This document shows positions 1 through 9,109 of a stretch of 42,941 nt of DNA, one piece after another. A program made the position numbers and the translations under genes. The stretch is taken from contig CANNCQ010000024.1 of the NCBI GenBank assembly GCA_947503135.1, positions 1 to 42,941 on the forward strand, in the 5' to 3' direction. This DNA comes from an uncultured Aquimarina sp. GTDB lineage: Bacteria > Bacteroidota > Bacteroidia > Flavobacteriales > Flavobacteriaceae. Each line of letters begins with the position of its first letter. Position 1 is the stretch's first letter. The notes under the pieces were generated by a model, which saw nothing but the letters and a program-made list of their open reading frames with translations, was not told where the DNA came from and made no database searches.

Positions 1-1
1 A

Positions 2-550
2 GGTTTGTGGTTAGATTTTGATACCATTTGTCTTAAGAATTTAGATCCGATTTTTAAAAAATTAGAAAATTATGAATTAGTATTTCAATCAGAGCAATTT
101 TTTGCAGGTAGAAAGGGAGTTTTTGAAGATGTTATTGGAGAAATAGAAGCGATAATAGCATCAAAAATGACTTCTAAGTATTTAAATAGAATTTTAAAAA
201 GAAGATTTTTGAATACATATTTAAAAATCAAATTTGAAACTTCTAAACTTAAGATTACTCCTTTTAAATGGACAGAAATAGGTATTGATTGTGTGTTAAA
301 GCATATTGATAAATACAATGTGTATCGTATTGAAGATTATGCTTTCAAGCCATTAATTCCTTACAATTGGGAGCCTGAAAATAATAAGATAATATTTTCC
401 ACATCGGTAAAATTAGAAAATTTCTTAAATGAGAAGCAGATGATTGTTAAATTATACAATCACACCTATGATAATAATAAAAAAAAACAGCTAGTAGATG
501 AAAAGGGTAATCTTTTTAATGCATTATTAAAAAAAGCTTTAGAAAGATAA
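2..550 (+). CDS. Glycosyltransferase, DXD sugar-binding type (5'-truncated)
   Basis: The gene enters from outside the window, so only the last 183 codons are present and the true start is not visible. The first residues read GLWLDFDT, which matches the Gly-Ile/Leu-Trp/Tyr-Leu-Asp-x-Asp core of the Gly_transf_sug (DXD) family; the two Asp would bind the metal and nucleotide-sugar. The rest has the family's mixed alpha/beta look, with a late IVKLYNHTY stretch resembling the conserved His-Leu-Trp-Asn element. Such enzymes usually add hexoses to capsule, O-antigen or other surface glycans. The N-terminal part and neighbours are missing, so donor and acceptor cannot be proposed. It faces the following ABC exporter tail to tail. 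Confidence 0.65.
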   Translation, partial: GLWLDFDTICLKNLDPIFKKLENYELVFQSEQFFAGRKGVFEDVIGEIEAIIASKMTSKYLNRILKRRFLNTYLKIKFETSKLKITPFKWTEIGIDCVLKHIDKYNVYRIEDYAFKPLIPYNWEPENNKIIFSTSVKLENFLNEKQMIVKLYNHTYDNNKKKQLVDEKGNLFNALLKKALER

Positions 551-633
551 TTAAAGGTTATTATAATACGAAGTGTGAAAATTTTAAATGGGGTAGCGCT
601 CCATATATTTTAATAATTATCTTTATCAAAAAA

Positions 634-2463
634 CTACACTTCCAACGACTGCAGCGTCACTAAATTATTATAACTACCCTCCATAGCAATTAGTTCTTCA
701 TGAGTTCCTTGCTCTACGATTTCCCCTTTTTTCATTACAACTATAAGATCTGCATTTTGGACTGTAGATAGCCTATGAGCTATAACCAAAGAAGTTCTAC
801 TGAGCATCATATTTTCTAAGGCATCTTGTACTAGTTTTTCAGATTCAGTATCTAATGCGGAAGTAGCTTCGTCTAAAATCATGATAGGAGGGTTTTTCAT
901 AACCGCTCTAGCAATAGCAATACGCTGTCTTTGTCCCCCAGAAAGCATTCCACCACCATCTCCAACAGGACTATCATATTGTTTTGCAAATTCAGAAACA
1001 AATTCGTGAGCATTGGCAACTTTAGCGGCCTTAACTATTGCACTTTCCGAAGGGGTATCTACTCCCAAAGAAATGTTATTAGCAATCGTATCGTTAAACA
1101 AGATAGAGTCTTGTGCCACAATTCCCATTTGTTTTCTTAGTGAGTCGGGAGTAATTTCTCTGATATCCACACCATCAATGGTAATTTTTCCCTTGTCGAT
1201 ATCCCAAAAACGAGTAATAAGATTAGCTATCGTAGATTTTCCACTTCCAGACTGACCTACAAGGGCTATTTTTTTACCCTTAGGAATAGTTAAAGTAAAG
1301 TCTTTTAAAACGTACTCTTTATCGTATTTAAAGAATACATTTTCAAACTTAATTTCTTTATCAAAATTCGAAATTACTTTGGCATCTTTCTTACTTCTAA
1401 GTGGGTTTACCGTGTCTAAGACCTCCATAACTCTTTCTGCAGCAGCATTACCAATTTTAACAGCATTACTAGCTTTTGAAATAGCTTTAGCAGGGGTAAG
1501 GATGTTGTAAGCTAATCCCATAAAGGCAATAAATGTACCTGCTTTTAAGGATTCTTCAATCAAAACCATTTTTCCTCCAAACCATAACAAACACGCAATG
1601 GTAGTAATTCCTAAAAATTCACTCACAGGACCTGCTAACGAGTTTCTTTTGGTCAGCTGGTTACTTAGATCAAGTACTTTGCTATTAAAGGCTTCGTATT
1701 TTTTTTCAAAAAAAGCTTCTGCATTAAACGCTTTTATAATCTTAAGCCCACTAATAGATTCTTCGATTATACTAAGCATTACACCACCTTCTTTAAAAAG
1801 AACAGCAGATTGGCTTTTTATTTTTTTACTGATAACAGAAATAATCCATCCCGATACAGGAATAAAAACAAAAACAAAAATGGAAAGCTTCATACTCAAA
1901 TTAAACATAAAGATTAAAGTAAATATGATGTTTAGAGGTTCGCGAATAACTACAATAGATAAATTTAAAAAAGTCTCGTTAATCGTACCTAAATCCCCTG
2001 TCGCACGAGCTATAATGTCTCCTTTTCTTTTTTCTGAAAAGTAGGAAATAGGGAGGTTGATTATTTTTTGATAGATATCGTTTCTCAAATCTTTCAGTAC
2101 AGCATTTTTTAGAAAAACCATAGAAAGGCTTGATAGGTAGGTAAATAAGTTCTTTAAAAAAAAGATACTCATTACACCAATTACCATAAACGTTAATGTA
2201 CTTTCCGCTCCATAAGCATCAGTATTGGTCGTGATTAAAAAATTTAAATAATCTTCTAAATAGTTTTTTGCTTTGTTGATACCTAAATAAACAGGCTTTT
2301 CGTAGATCTTTTCGGTATCACCAAACAATACATTTAGCATGGGCATTAATGCTAAAAATGATAATGCAGAAAAGAGCGCGTAGGCAATATTTAGTGCAAT
2401 ACTTGCAATACCTTTCCATTTATGAGGTATTACATAGGTAAAAAATCTTTTAAAATATTTCAT
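634..2463 (-). CDS. ABC exporter, fused permease-ATPase (MsbA-like)
   Basis: This is a 609-residue half-transporter with an N-terminal six-helix membrane domain (about residues 1-340) and a C-terminal ATPase domain. Visible motifs are Walker A GQSGSGKST near residue 407, the signature LSGGQRQR near 506, Walker B IMILDEATSALD near 527, and an H-loop in IAHRLSTV. Length and order fit the MsbA/lipid flippase subfamily, which works as a homodimer in the inner membrane to flip lipid A or other amphiphiles. A multidrug exporter of the same architecture cannot be excluded. It is a single gene, downstream of the photolyase operon on the same strand but 212 bases away, with its own candidate promoter. 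Function is by family; substrate is inferred. Confidence 0.9.
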   Translation of the reverse strand: MKYFKRFFTYVIPHKWKGIASIALNIAYALFSALSFLALMPMLNVLFGDTEKIYEKPVYLGINKAKNYLEDYLNFLITTNTDAYGAESTLTFMVIGVMSIFFLKNLFTYLSSLSMVFLKNAVLKDLRNDIYQKIINLPISYFSEKRKGDIIARATGDLGTINETFLNLSIVVIREPLNIIFTLIFMFNLSMKLSIFVFVFIPVSGWIISVISKKIKSQSAVLFKEGGVMLSIIEESISGLKIIKAFNAEAFFEKKYEAFNSKVLDLSNQLTKRNSLAGPVSEFLGITTIACLLWFGGKMVLIEESLKAGTFIAFMGLAYNILTPAKAISKASNAVKIGNAAAERVMEVLDTVNPLRSKKDAKVISNFDKEIKFENVFFKYDKEYVLKDFTLTIPKGKKIALVGQSGSGKSTIANLITRFWDIDKGKITIDGVDIREITPDSLRKQMGIVAQDSILFNDTIANNISLGVDTPSESAIVKAAKVANAHEFVSEFAKQYDSPVGDGGGMLSGGQRQRIAIARAVMKNPPIMILDEATSALDTESEKLVQDALENMMLSRTSLVIAHRLSTVQNADLIVVMKKGEIVEQGTHEELIAMEGSYNNLVTLQSLEV

Positions 2464-2483
2464 TAAAAATTACGATTAGAACA

Positions 2484-2491
2484 CAAATATA
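2484..2491 (-). promoter_or_regulatory. Candidate -7 element for the ABC exporter
   Basis: The minus strand reads TATATTTG, a perfect match to the Bacteroidota -7 consensus TAnnTTTG, 20 bases before the exporter ATG. No TTG is found at the expected -33 distance, so the call rests on one box only. Confidence 0.4.
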
Positions 2492-2523
2492 CCATTTTGC
2501 GAAGTGTTGGATAATTGTTAAAT

Positions 2524-2553
2524 CAAAATAATTTTATTTGAAAAATTATTTTG
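2524..2553 (-). terminator. AT-rich hairpin, possible photolyase operon terminator
   Basis: A perfect 12-bp stem (CAAAATAATTTT at 2524-2535 with its complement at 2542-2553) encloses a 6-base loop, about 120 bases beyond the end of the leftward photolyase operon and before the exporter promoter. It has almost no GC pairs and no proper U-run, so it would be a weak terminator at best. Confidence 0.25.
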
Positions 2554-2675
2554 GATCAACAAGACACAATAATATGTATAGCAATAATTTTTTTACTCTT
2601 ATATGTAGATAAACTCAACAATTTTAAAAGCATAAAGAATTTTCTTATTAAGAGCAAAATAATCTCTATTTCTTC

Positions 2676-4160
2676 TTAATCAAAATTATTACGATCGGTA
2701 AGGGTGTGGGTTTTAAGTATACGCCAAGCTTCTTTTTGAACTAAAGGATCATCTTTAAAAGCCCACATAGTATCACTAGCAGTTTTTCGAGTATTTTCAA
2801 TTTTCACAATTGGTAACGGGTAGTCTTCACCAACTTTAAAATCACAAAATTGTTGTTCTAAGGGAGGCATTGTATGTGGTTCATGAATGTAAGCTTCTGG
2901 GACATTTTTAAGTTCAGGAATCCATTTTTTAATAAACACCCCTTTAGGGTCGTGTTCTTTACTGTTTTTGGTAGGATTGTATATACGCAATTGATTAATA
3001 CCAGTTTCGCCTGCTTGCATTTGCAATTGAGGAAAATGTATGCCAGGTTCAAAATCTAAAAATTGTCGCGATAAATGTTGAGAAGCCCATTGCCAAGGTT
3101 GCCATAAATTGTGCGTGTAAAACGAAACTACTAAAGCTCGCATTCTAAAATTTAAATATCCAGTAGTATTTACACAACGCATACAAGCATCTACAAGTGG
3201 CACACCAGTGTTTCCTGTAGTCCATGCGTTGTGATATTCTTCTGAAATATTCTTTTTCAATTTATGATAACCGCGATTGATACTTTCAAACTCCATGCGG
3301 TCTTCCATTTCAAATTTCTGAATAAAATGTGCTTGCCACCGTAATCTTGATGTAAAGCCATCAATACATTTTTTATGTGTAGCATTAATTCTAAATCCCT
3401 TAGCATGTTGCCAAACTTGCCTAACAGATAAACACCCCCAGGCTATATAAGGCGATAAACGGCTACAGCTTTTGCGGCCTAATAGCGGTTTTGATATATG
3501 TGAGTTATAATTTTTATACCTTCCATCTTTAAAAAAAGAATGTAAATACTTAATCCCCGTATCAGTGCCTCCTTTTTGAAAAGGAGTGTTTTTTGGGGTA
3601 TTAAGATCAGTTATTTTGAAATAGGTAGAGACTTCATTGAATTTTTTTGTATTCAAGAAATAATTTTCTTGTAAGTCAAAATCAAATTTTGGTTGAAGCA
3701 TAAATTCAGTCCACTTATCGCTCCAATTGCTTCTGTTTTTAAGTCCGCGTTCAATACCGTTGGTAATACTTTCATCCCAATTAATAAGGTTGTTTTTACA
3801 AAACCTTTTAACTAGTTTATCTCTTTCAAAAGTTAATCGTATCCCGGTTTCTTTATGAGAAAATATATTTTTTATACTCCAAAACTGTTGTAACTTACTA
3901 AGAGTAGGAATTATTTCATCAGTTACGGTTAAAACCTGTGTATTGAAATCTGCTAATTCCGTATTGATATTAACTAAAGATTCTTTAATAAAATTCCAGT
4001 GTCTTTGACTGTAATGAGGATCGTTTATTAATGAAGGTTCAAAACAAAAAAGTAATAGGGTAGGCAATCCGTTTGAAATAGTTTTAAACAAAGGCTCGTG
4101 ATCTAACAAACGTAAATCGCGTTTAAACCAAACAATATTTATAACGGGTTTAGTATTCAT
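2676..4160 (-). CDS. Photolyase/cryptochrome family flavoprotein
   Basis: This is a 494-residue photolyase fold protein. The N-terminus (INIVWFKRDLRLLDHEPL) is the alpha/beta antenna domain, and the C-terminal half carries the FAD-binding helices, including TSRLRWQAHFIQKFE, VDACMRCVNTTGYLNFRMRA and QMQAGETGINQLRIYNP. It belongs to the bacterial cryptochrome/deoxyribodipyrimidine photolyase group with a C-terminal tail rich in HDPKG and WIPEL motifs. It probably repairs UV photoproducts using blue light, although a signalling role is possible. Its ATG lies inside the end of the Fe-S photolyase gene (11-base overlap), so the two are translationally coupled. It is the last gene of a four-gene leftward operon. 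Substrate (cyclobutane dimer or 6-4 product) cannot be read from sequence alone. Confidence 0.88.
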   Translation of the reverse strand: MNTKPVINIVWFKRDLRLLDHEPLFKTISNGLPTLLLFCFEPSLINDPHYSQRHWNFIKESLVNINTELADFNTQVLTVTDEIIPTLSKLQQFWSIKNIFSHKETGIRLTFERDKLVKRFCKNNLINWDESITNGIERGLKNRSNWSDKWTEFMLQPKFDFDLQENYFLNTKKFNEVSTYFKITDLNTPKNTPFQKGGTDTGIKYLHSFFKDGRYKNYNSHISKPLLGRKSCSRLSPYIAWGCLSVRQVWQHAKGFRINATHKKCIDGFTSRLRWQAHFIQKFEMEDRMEFESINRGYHKLKKNISEEYHNAWTTGNTGVPLVDACMRCVNTTGYLNFRMRALVVSFYTHNLWQPWQWASQHLSRQFLDFEPGIHFPQLQMQAGETGINQLRIYNPTKNSKEHDPKGVFIKKWIPELKNVPEAYIHEPHTMPPLEQQFCDFKVGEDYPLPIVKIENTRKTASDTMWAFKDDPLVQKEAWRILKTHTLTDRNNFD

Positions 4161-5682
4161 TAGGGTTTTTTATAATGTGTTGTGCTCTTTGTTTATGAGC
4201 GATCAATTGTTCGTTATCCATTTTATCTAATAATCGGTACATCATACTCATGCGTTGATTCCCTTTTAAAAGAGGTCGCTTATCATCTAAAAAGTTCCAA
4301 TATAAAGAGTTGAATGGACAGGCATCATCGGTTGATTTTTTAGAAACTTTATAATGACAACCTTTACAATAATTACTCATTTTGTTAATGTAGCTTCCGC
4401 TAGAAACGTAAGGTTTTGTCGCTACAATTCCGCCATCAGCATACTGACTCATTCCTCGAGTATTAGTTAATTGTACCCACTCAATAGCATCGGTATAAAT
4501 ACCTAAATACCATTTATCAACCTCATCAGGATGTGTTTGAGTTAATAAGGCATAATTGCCAGTAATCATTAATCGTTGTATATGATGTGCATAACCCGAT
4601 TGTAAACTTTGTTGTATACTTTGCCTTAAGCAATTCATTTTTGTTTTTCCTGTCCAATAAAAATCGGGTAGGGGGTTGTTGTTTTCTAATTTATTTAAGG
4701 AAGTATATTCAGGCATTTTCATCCAGTACATACCTCGCATATACTCACGCCAACCTATAATTTGACGCACAAAACCTTCTACCTGGGATATATCGATGGT
4801 ATCTTTGTGCTCACGCCAATATTCTACAACAGTTTCCACTACTTCCAAAGGATGTAGTAGCTTCGTGTTCATTGCAAATGATAGGTTGCTGTGAAATAAA
4901 TACCATTCATTAGTATGCATGGCATCTTGATAAGTGCCAAAGTGAATGAGTAAATAATTACAAAAATAATTGAGTGCTTCCAAACATTCGTCCCTACTTG
5001 TAGCCCAATCAAATTGTTTGGCATTAATAGTACCTATAGTTTTTATTTTATTCTTCTCTATAGCTATAACTATATCGAGTACATTTTTACTGAAATCTTT
5101 TTTGGAAGGGATTAAATGTTCCCCTTTCCATTTGTTTCGATTGTTATGATCAAAATTCCACTTTCCTCCTTCAGGGTTTTTAGCGTCGAGCATCATTACT
5201 TCGTATCTTTTACGCATATGGCGGTAAAAGTATTCCATGGTAAACTGCTTTTTTCCTTCAAAAAAATCGGTCAAATCAGTTCTGCTAGTTAAAAAATGTT
5301 CGGTAGTGTAGCTGGTGTTTTTTATAGTTAAATCATTACAAAAATCAGTAAGTTGTTTGTCCAAGCGATATTCGTCGGGTAATTGATATTCAAAAGTGGT
5401 AATAGTGTGTTTTTGAATTAGTGCTAATAAATTTTCAGTTAAAGATTGTTTGTTATCGCTGTCATCTAACTTATAATAAATAACGGTGTGTCCTTGTTTT
5501 TTAAGGTCAGATGCAAAATTACGCATAGCACTAAAAAAAGCTGTTATTTTTTGAATATGATGTACCACATAATCCGTTTCTTGACGCATTTCGGCAATAA
5601 AATAAATTGTCGTATTGTCCACCTTTTTATACCAAGAATGGTTACTATTTAATTGATCGCCAAGTATAAGTCGTAATTTCAA
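4150..5682 (-). CDS. Iron-sulfur photolyase (FeS-BCP/CryPro, PhrB-type)
   Basis: This 510-residue protein starts MKLRLILGDQLN, the hallmark of the photolyase-related (DPRP) family. Four cysteines, C351 and C439/C442/C455 (in CKGC and ACPFN), fall almost exactly where PhrB of Agrobacterium holds its [4Fe-4S] cluster. Characterised members bind FAD and a ribolumazine antenna and repair (6-4) photoproducts, so this is the likely function. The region around residues 300-320 (GFVRQIIGWREYMRGMYW) is the conserved FAD-site helix. It sits 53 bases downstream of the CRY-DASH gene and overlaps the next photolyase gene by 11 bases. Cluster ligands are seen; substrate is inferred from the family. Confidence 0.93.
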   Translation of the reverse strand: MKLRLILGDQLNSNHSWYKKVDNTTIYFIAEMRQETDYVVHHIQKITAFFSAMRNFASDLKKQGHTVIYYKLDDSDNKQSLTENLLALIQKHTITTFEYQLPDEYRLDKQLTDFCNDLTIKNTSYTTEHFLTSRTDLTDFFEGKKQFTMEYFYRHMRKRYEVMMLDAKNPEGGKWNFDHNNRNKWKGEHLIPSKKDFSKNVLDIVIAIEKNKIKTIGTINAKQFDWATSRDECLEALNYFCNYLLIHFGTYQDAMHTNEWYLFHSNLSFAMNTKLLHPLEVVETVVEYWREHKDTIDISQVEGFVRQIIGWREYMRGMYWMKMPEYTSLNKLENNNPLPDFYWTGKTKMNCLRQSIQQSLQSGYAHHIQRLMITGNYALLTQTHPDEVDKWYLGIYTDAIEWVQLTNTRGMSQYADGGIVATKPYVSSGSYINKMSNYCKGCHYKVSKKSTDDACPFNSLYWNFLDDKRPLLKGNQRMSMMYRLLDKMDNEQLIAHKQRAQHIIKNPNEY

Positions 5683-5735
5683 GAAATAAGATTTAAGATT
5701 GTTTTGTTATAATTATAAGAGTGAAAAAATTTGTT

Positions 5736-7037
5736 TCAAAAAAGTGATGGTTGCAACCATAGCCGTTGATATTTTCCATTAGGATCGTAACGTTCCGCTT
5801 GAAAGTCAACATTAAACTTTCGATCCCTAGGGTCGTTACCAACTCCAGCGACATACATCCAATTACCGTAGTTACTATGTACATCATAATCAATCAACAT
5901 CGATTCAAAATAAGCAGCACCAATACGCCAATCTAATTTAAGTTCTTTTGAAAAATAGGAAGCTACATTTTGTCTTCCTCGATTACTCATCCAACCCGTT
6001 TGTTTGAGTTCAATCATATTGGCATCTACAAAACTTTTACCAGTGGTTCCGTTTACCCATTGGTTAATTAAAGTTTTATTTGTTGACCATGAGTATTCTT
6101 TATTTAAAATGCCATCAATTTTAAAAATATTGCTATTGTATTTTAATGAAATGTATTTGAAATAATCTCTCCATATTAATTCAAAAATTAACCAATAAGT
6201 AGAATCGTTTTTGATAACCTGTTTTTCGTATTTTTTTATTTCCCAATAAATAGTTTTGGCAGAAATACTTCCATTAGCTAACCATGCTGAAAATTTTGAA
6301 CTATAATCGGTTCCAATTAAACCATTTCTAGTTTTTTTGTAATAAGACAGTTTTTTTGTTTCCCACAGGTATTCATTTAGTCTATTTAAAGCCGAATTTT
6401 CACCTCCTTTAAAAGGGAATGCTGTATGCGGTGGTGGTGTGAAATCCTTGAAACCTAATTGTTTTAAGGAGGGTATCTCAGTATTATTTTCAATAGTAGG
6501 CTGAGAGAAAGAAGGATCTATTTTGGAAGCTTTATTTACTGTAGCATATTTTTCTAATTTTTTTCTAAAAACCGTAAATACCTGTGGTGTTTTTTTTATT
6601 TCAAAGGGTAACTCGGTAGGATCAAATAGAAACTGGTCGTAATTAGTAATCCATTTAACAGTATTTAAATCTAATTTATTTAATATTTTATTTTCTGTAG
6701 AAACCTCTTCTGTAGTCCATTCTTTTTGAGAATATACTTTAGTGATTTTTTGCTTCTCTATTAAGCTTGAAATACATTTTTCTGGAGCACTTACATAAAT
6801 AAACAATGGTATATTATATTGTAAAAGGTTTTCTCTAAGTTCATGAACAGTTTCAATTAAAAATTGAGTTCTGTATTTATCAATTTTCTTGAATCCATGA
6901 ATGTTAGTATCAAAAATTGCAGGATCAAAGCAGTAAAGGCCTACTACGTGATCACAAGATTTAGTTGCATCAGCTAAAGATTTATTATCAACCGTTCGTA
7001 AATCATTTCTAAACCAAACTAAACCCTTTGTTTCCAT
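5736..7037 (-). CDS. DASH-family cryptochrome/photolyase
   Basis: The 433-residue protein opens with GLVWFRNDLRTVDN and continues with a full antenna domain and FAD domain. CRY-DASH features include FKGGENSALNRLNEYLW, SSKFSAWLANGSIS, the FAD-site run GWMSNRGRQNVASYF and the very typical DVHSNYGNWMYVAGVGNDPR. CRY-DASH proteins bind FAD and a folate antenna and repair cyclobutane dimers in single-stranded or looped DNA; some also have sensory roles. It follows the DUF2256 gene by 12 bases and precedes the iron-sulfur photolyase by 53, so all belong to one transcript. Length is normal and no key region is missing. Confidence 0.95.
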   Translation of the reverse strand: METKGLVWFRNDLRTVDNKSLADATKSCDHVVGLYCFDPAIFDTNIHGFKKIDKYRTQFLIETVHELRENLLQYNIPLFIYVSAPEKCISSLIEKQKITKVYSQKEWTTEEVSTENKILNKLDLNTVKWITNYDQFLFDPTELPFEIKKTPQVFTVFRKKLEKYATVNKASKIDPSFSQPTIENNTEIPSLKQLGFKDFTPPPHTAFPFKGGENSALNRLNEYLWETKKLSYYKKTRNGLIGTDYSSKFSAWLANGSISAKTIYWEIKKYEKQVIKNDSTYWLIFELIWRDYFKYISLKYNSNIFKIDGILNKEYSWSTNKTLINQWVNGTTGKSFVDANMIELKQTGWMSNRGRQNVASYFSKELKLDWRIGAAYFESMLIDYDVHSNYGNWMYVAGVGNDPRDRKFNVDFQAERYDPNGKYQRLWLQPSLF

Positions 7038-7049
7038 AAATTATAAGTT

Positions 7050-7181
7050 TCATACTTTATTTCTTCTACAACGCTCGCTACAATATTTAACTTCATCCCA
7101 TACTTTTGCCCATTTTTTTCGCCAATTAAAGGGCCTATTACAAACAATACAAATTTTATTAGGGAGATGTTGTTTTTTCAT
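7050..7181 (-). CDS. DUF2256 small zinc-ribbon-like protein
   Basis: A 43-residue ORF too short for usual gene calls. Its translation has two Cys pairs, C11/C14 (CIVC) and C34/C38 (YCSERC), separated by the invariant-looking [15 protein letters not shown] run, then a basic RRNK tail. This is the DUF2256 family signature. The family is small, probably metal-binding and repeatedly found next to photolyase genes, but its function is unknown to me. The ATG is in front of an A-rich stretch and the stop lies 12 bases before the CRY-DASH start, so it is the first gene of the photolyase operon. Confidence 0.9.
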   Translation of the reverse strand: MKKQHLPNKICIVCNRPFNWRKKWAKVWDEVKYCSERCRRNKV

Positions 7182-7188
7182 TGTTTAT

Positions 7189-7196
7189 CAAAAATA
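7189..7196 (-). promoter_or_regulatory. Candidate -7 element for the photolyase operon
   Basis: The minus strand reads TATTTTTG (TAnnTTTG consensus) only 7 bases before the DUF2256 ATG. If used, the transcript would start almost at the start codon. No good -33 TTG is present, so confidence is low. Confidence 0.3.
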
Positions 7197-7255
7197 CCAA
7201 ATCATTAAACGGTTTTATTCGATTTAACTTGTTTTAACAACAAATCAAGATTAAG

Positions 7256-7263
7256 TAAATTTG
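7256..7263 (+). promoter_or_regulatory. Candidate -7 element for the pseudouridine synthase gene
   Basis: TAAATTTG fits TAnnTTTG and lies 41 bases before the ATG. The nearest upstream TTG (7229-7231) is 24 bases away, longer than the usual 17-23. This and the opposite-strand box share a 123-base divergent intergenic region. Confidence 0.35.
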
Positions 7264-7304
7264 CAAGTAGCCTAAGTAAAATTATAGGTGTATTTTGATA
7301 CTAT

Positions 7305-8972
7305 ATGAATTTATTATTTCTACCATTTAAGACTGATATTTCTCACATTGAGCTGCCTGAAAAATTTACTTATCCTTTTAATTATACTCCAAATAAATTA
7401 AGCGAAATTTCTGCAAAAGAGCTTCAGGATTATTTAACTAAGCAAATAGAGTGGAAACATAATTTTGGTTTTGATACCACCAATAAGTCATTAGCTATTG
7501 GTAAAATGTTTGGCGTATTGGTTTGTAAAGATATGAACGGTAATTTAGGACAACTTTGGGCTTTTTCAGGAAAATTAGCCGAAGGTAATCAATGGACAAA
7601 TTTTGTACCTACAGTTTTCGATATGTTAATTCAAGAAGGTTTTTATAAAAAAGGTGAAGCTGTTTTAAATGAATATAATTCTAAAATTAAAGCAATAGAA
7701 GAGGATTCAAAATATCATGTTTTATTATCGGAGCAAGAAGAAATTGTTCGTGAATCGCAATTAGAACTATCTCAACAAAAATCTAGAATAAAGTTTTTAA
7801 AAAGTCAAAGACAATTAAAACGCGATAAGGCGCTAAAAGAATTGTCTGCGGATAGTTACTCCATATTAGCTAATGAATTAAATGAAGAAAGTAAAAAAGA
7901 GAATATCATCTTAAAAAAGATGAATAAAAAGTGGAATGTTATAATTGCTAATAAAAAGGACGAGGTTGACACATACTTAAAAGAAATTGATGTTTTAAAA
8001 CAATTACGAAAAGATAAATCTACAGCATTACAACAACAACTCTTCAAAAAATACACTTTTTTAAACGTAAAAGGGGTAACTAAAAGTTTAAGTGAAATTT
8101 TTGACAATAACCCGCCAGCAGGAGCAGGGGAGTGTTGTGCTCCAAAATTATTACACTATGCATTCAGTAATAATTTACAACCTTTATGTATGGCTGAATT
8201 TTGGTGGGGAAAATCCCCAAATTCAGAAATAAGAAAACATCAAAACTTTTATCCTTCGTGCCGAAGTAAATGTGAACCTATTTTATTAAAACATATGCTT
8301 AAAGGTTTAAATGTTGAAGATAATCCTTTGGAGCAAGAAATTAATCTAAATAAAAGCATAGAAATAGTTTACGACGATGAATGGTTGGCTGTTATTAATA
8401 AGCCTTGTGGTTTGCTGTCAGTGCCAGGTAAACGTATAAAAAACAGTGTTTATACTCAAGTTCAGCAAATGTATCCTGAAGCTACAGGGCCGTTAATGGT
8501 ACATAGATTAGACAGAGCGACTTCTGGCTTAATGATAATAGCCAAAGATTTACAAACTTACATAGCTTTGCAAAAACAATTTACAGCCCGTCTAGTAAAA
8601 AAAAGATATATCGCTTTGCTTGATGGAATAATTGCTTCAAAAAAAGGTGAAATTAATTTACCTCTAAGAGTTGATTTGGATAATAGACCACAGCAGTTAG
8701 TTTGTTATAAACATGGAAAACCTTCAAAAACATCATATAATGTTGTAAAAGTCGAAAATAATACAACATTAATTCATTTTTTTCCCATTACAGGAAGAAC
8801 TCATCAATTGCGTGTTCATAGTGCTCATATTAAAGGTTTAAATACACCAATACTAGGGGATGACTTATATGGGAAACCCAATCGAAGACTTTTTTTACAT
8901 GCTGAATACGTGAGCTTTAAACATCCTGTAACAGATCGTGATATTCAGTTTGAATTAGAAAATACTTTTTAA
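7305..8972 (+). CDS. RluA-family pseudouridine synthase with long N-terminal extension
   Basis: The C-terminal ~200 residues form an RluA-type catalytic domain: it begins near WLAVINKPCGLLSVPG, carries the HRLDRATSGL motif with catalytic D403, and ends with GRTHQLRVH and LFLHAEYVSF. It should isomerise uridine in rRNA or tRNA. The first ~340 residues are not catalytic. They hold a charged, probably coiled-coil middle (about residues 120-240) and a conserved-looking segment GAGECCAPKLLHYA ... MAEFWWG ... CRSKCEPIL containing five cysteines. I recall similar long proteins in marine gammaproteobacteria and Bacteroidota, so the fusion is real rather than a frame error. The RNA target is not predictable. 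Confidence 0.9.
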   Translation: MNLLFLPFKTDISHIELPEKFTYPFNYTPNKLSEISAKELQDYLTKQIEWKHNFGFDTTNKSLAIGKMFGVLVCKDMNGNLGQLWAFSGKLAEGNQWTNFVPTVFDMLIQEGFYKKGEAVLNEYNSKIKAIEEDSKYHVLLSEQEEIVRESQLELSQQKSRIKFLKSQRQLKRDKALKELSADSYSILANELNEESKKENIILKKMNKKWNVIIANKKDEVDTYLKEIDVLKQLRKDKSTALQQQLFKKYTFLNVKGVTKSLSEIFDNNPPAGAGECCAPKLLHYAFSNNLQPLCMAEFWWGKSPNSEIRKHQNFYPSCRSKCEPILLKHMLKGLNVEDNPLEQEINLNKSIEIVYDDEWLAVINKPCGLLSVPGKRIKNSVYTQVQQMYPEATGPLMVHRLDRATSGLMIIAKDLQTYIALQKQFTARLVKKRYIALLDGIIASKKGEINLPLRVDLDNRPQQLVCYKHGKPSKTSYNVVKVENNTTLIHFFPITGRTHQLRVHSAHIKGLNTPILGDDLYGKPNRRLFLHAEYVSFKHPVTDRDIQFELENTF

Positions 8973-9109
8973 TTTATTAATGAATAAATACTTAGTTTAT
9001 TTAATTTTTAGTAATTAAAATAATAAAATCAAATACATGCTATAAGTTTTTATAATTATAAACGGCTATATTTTAAATTCTATTTACTTATTTTTAAAAA
9101 AAAAATAAT

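Noticed and set aside
574..605. Short hairpin between converging glycosyltransferase and ABC exporter genes
   Set aside because: Six pairs including a wobble (ATGGGG/CTCCAT) and no T run; too weak to call a terminator.
1013..2044. Plus-strand frames inside the ABC exporter gene
   Set aside because: They are antisense to conserved ABC motifs on the minus strand and resemble no protein family.
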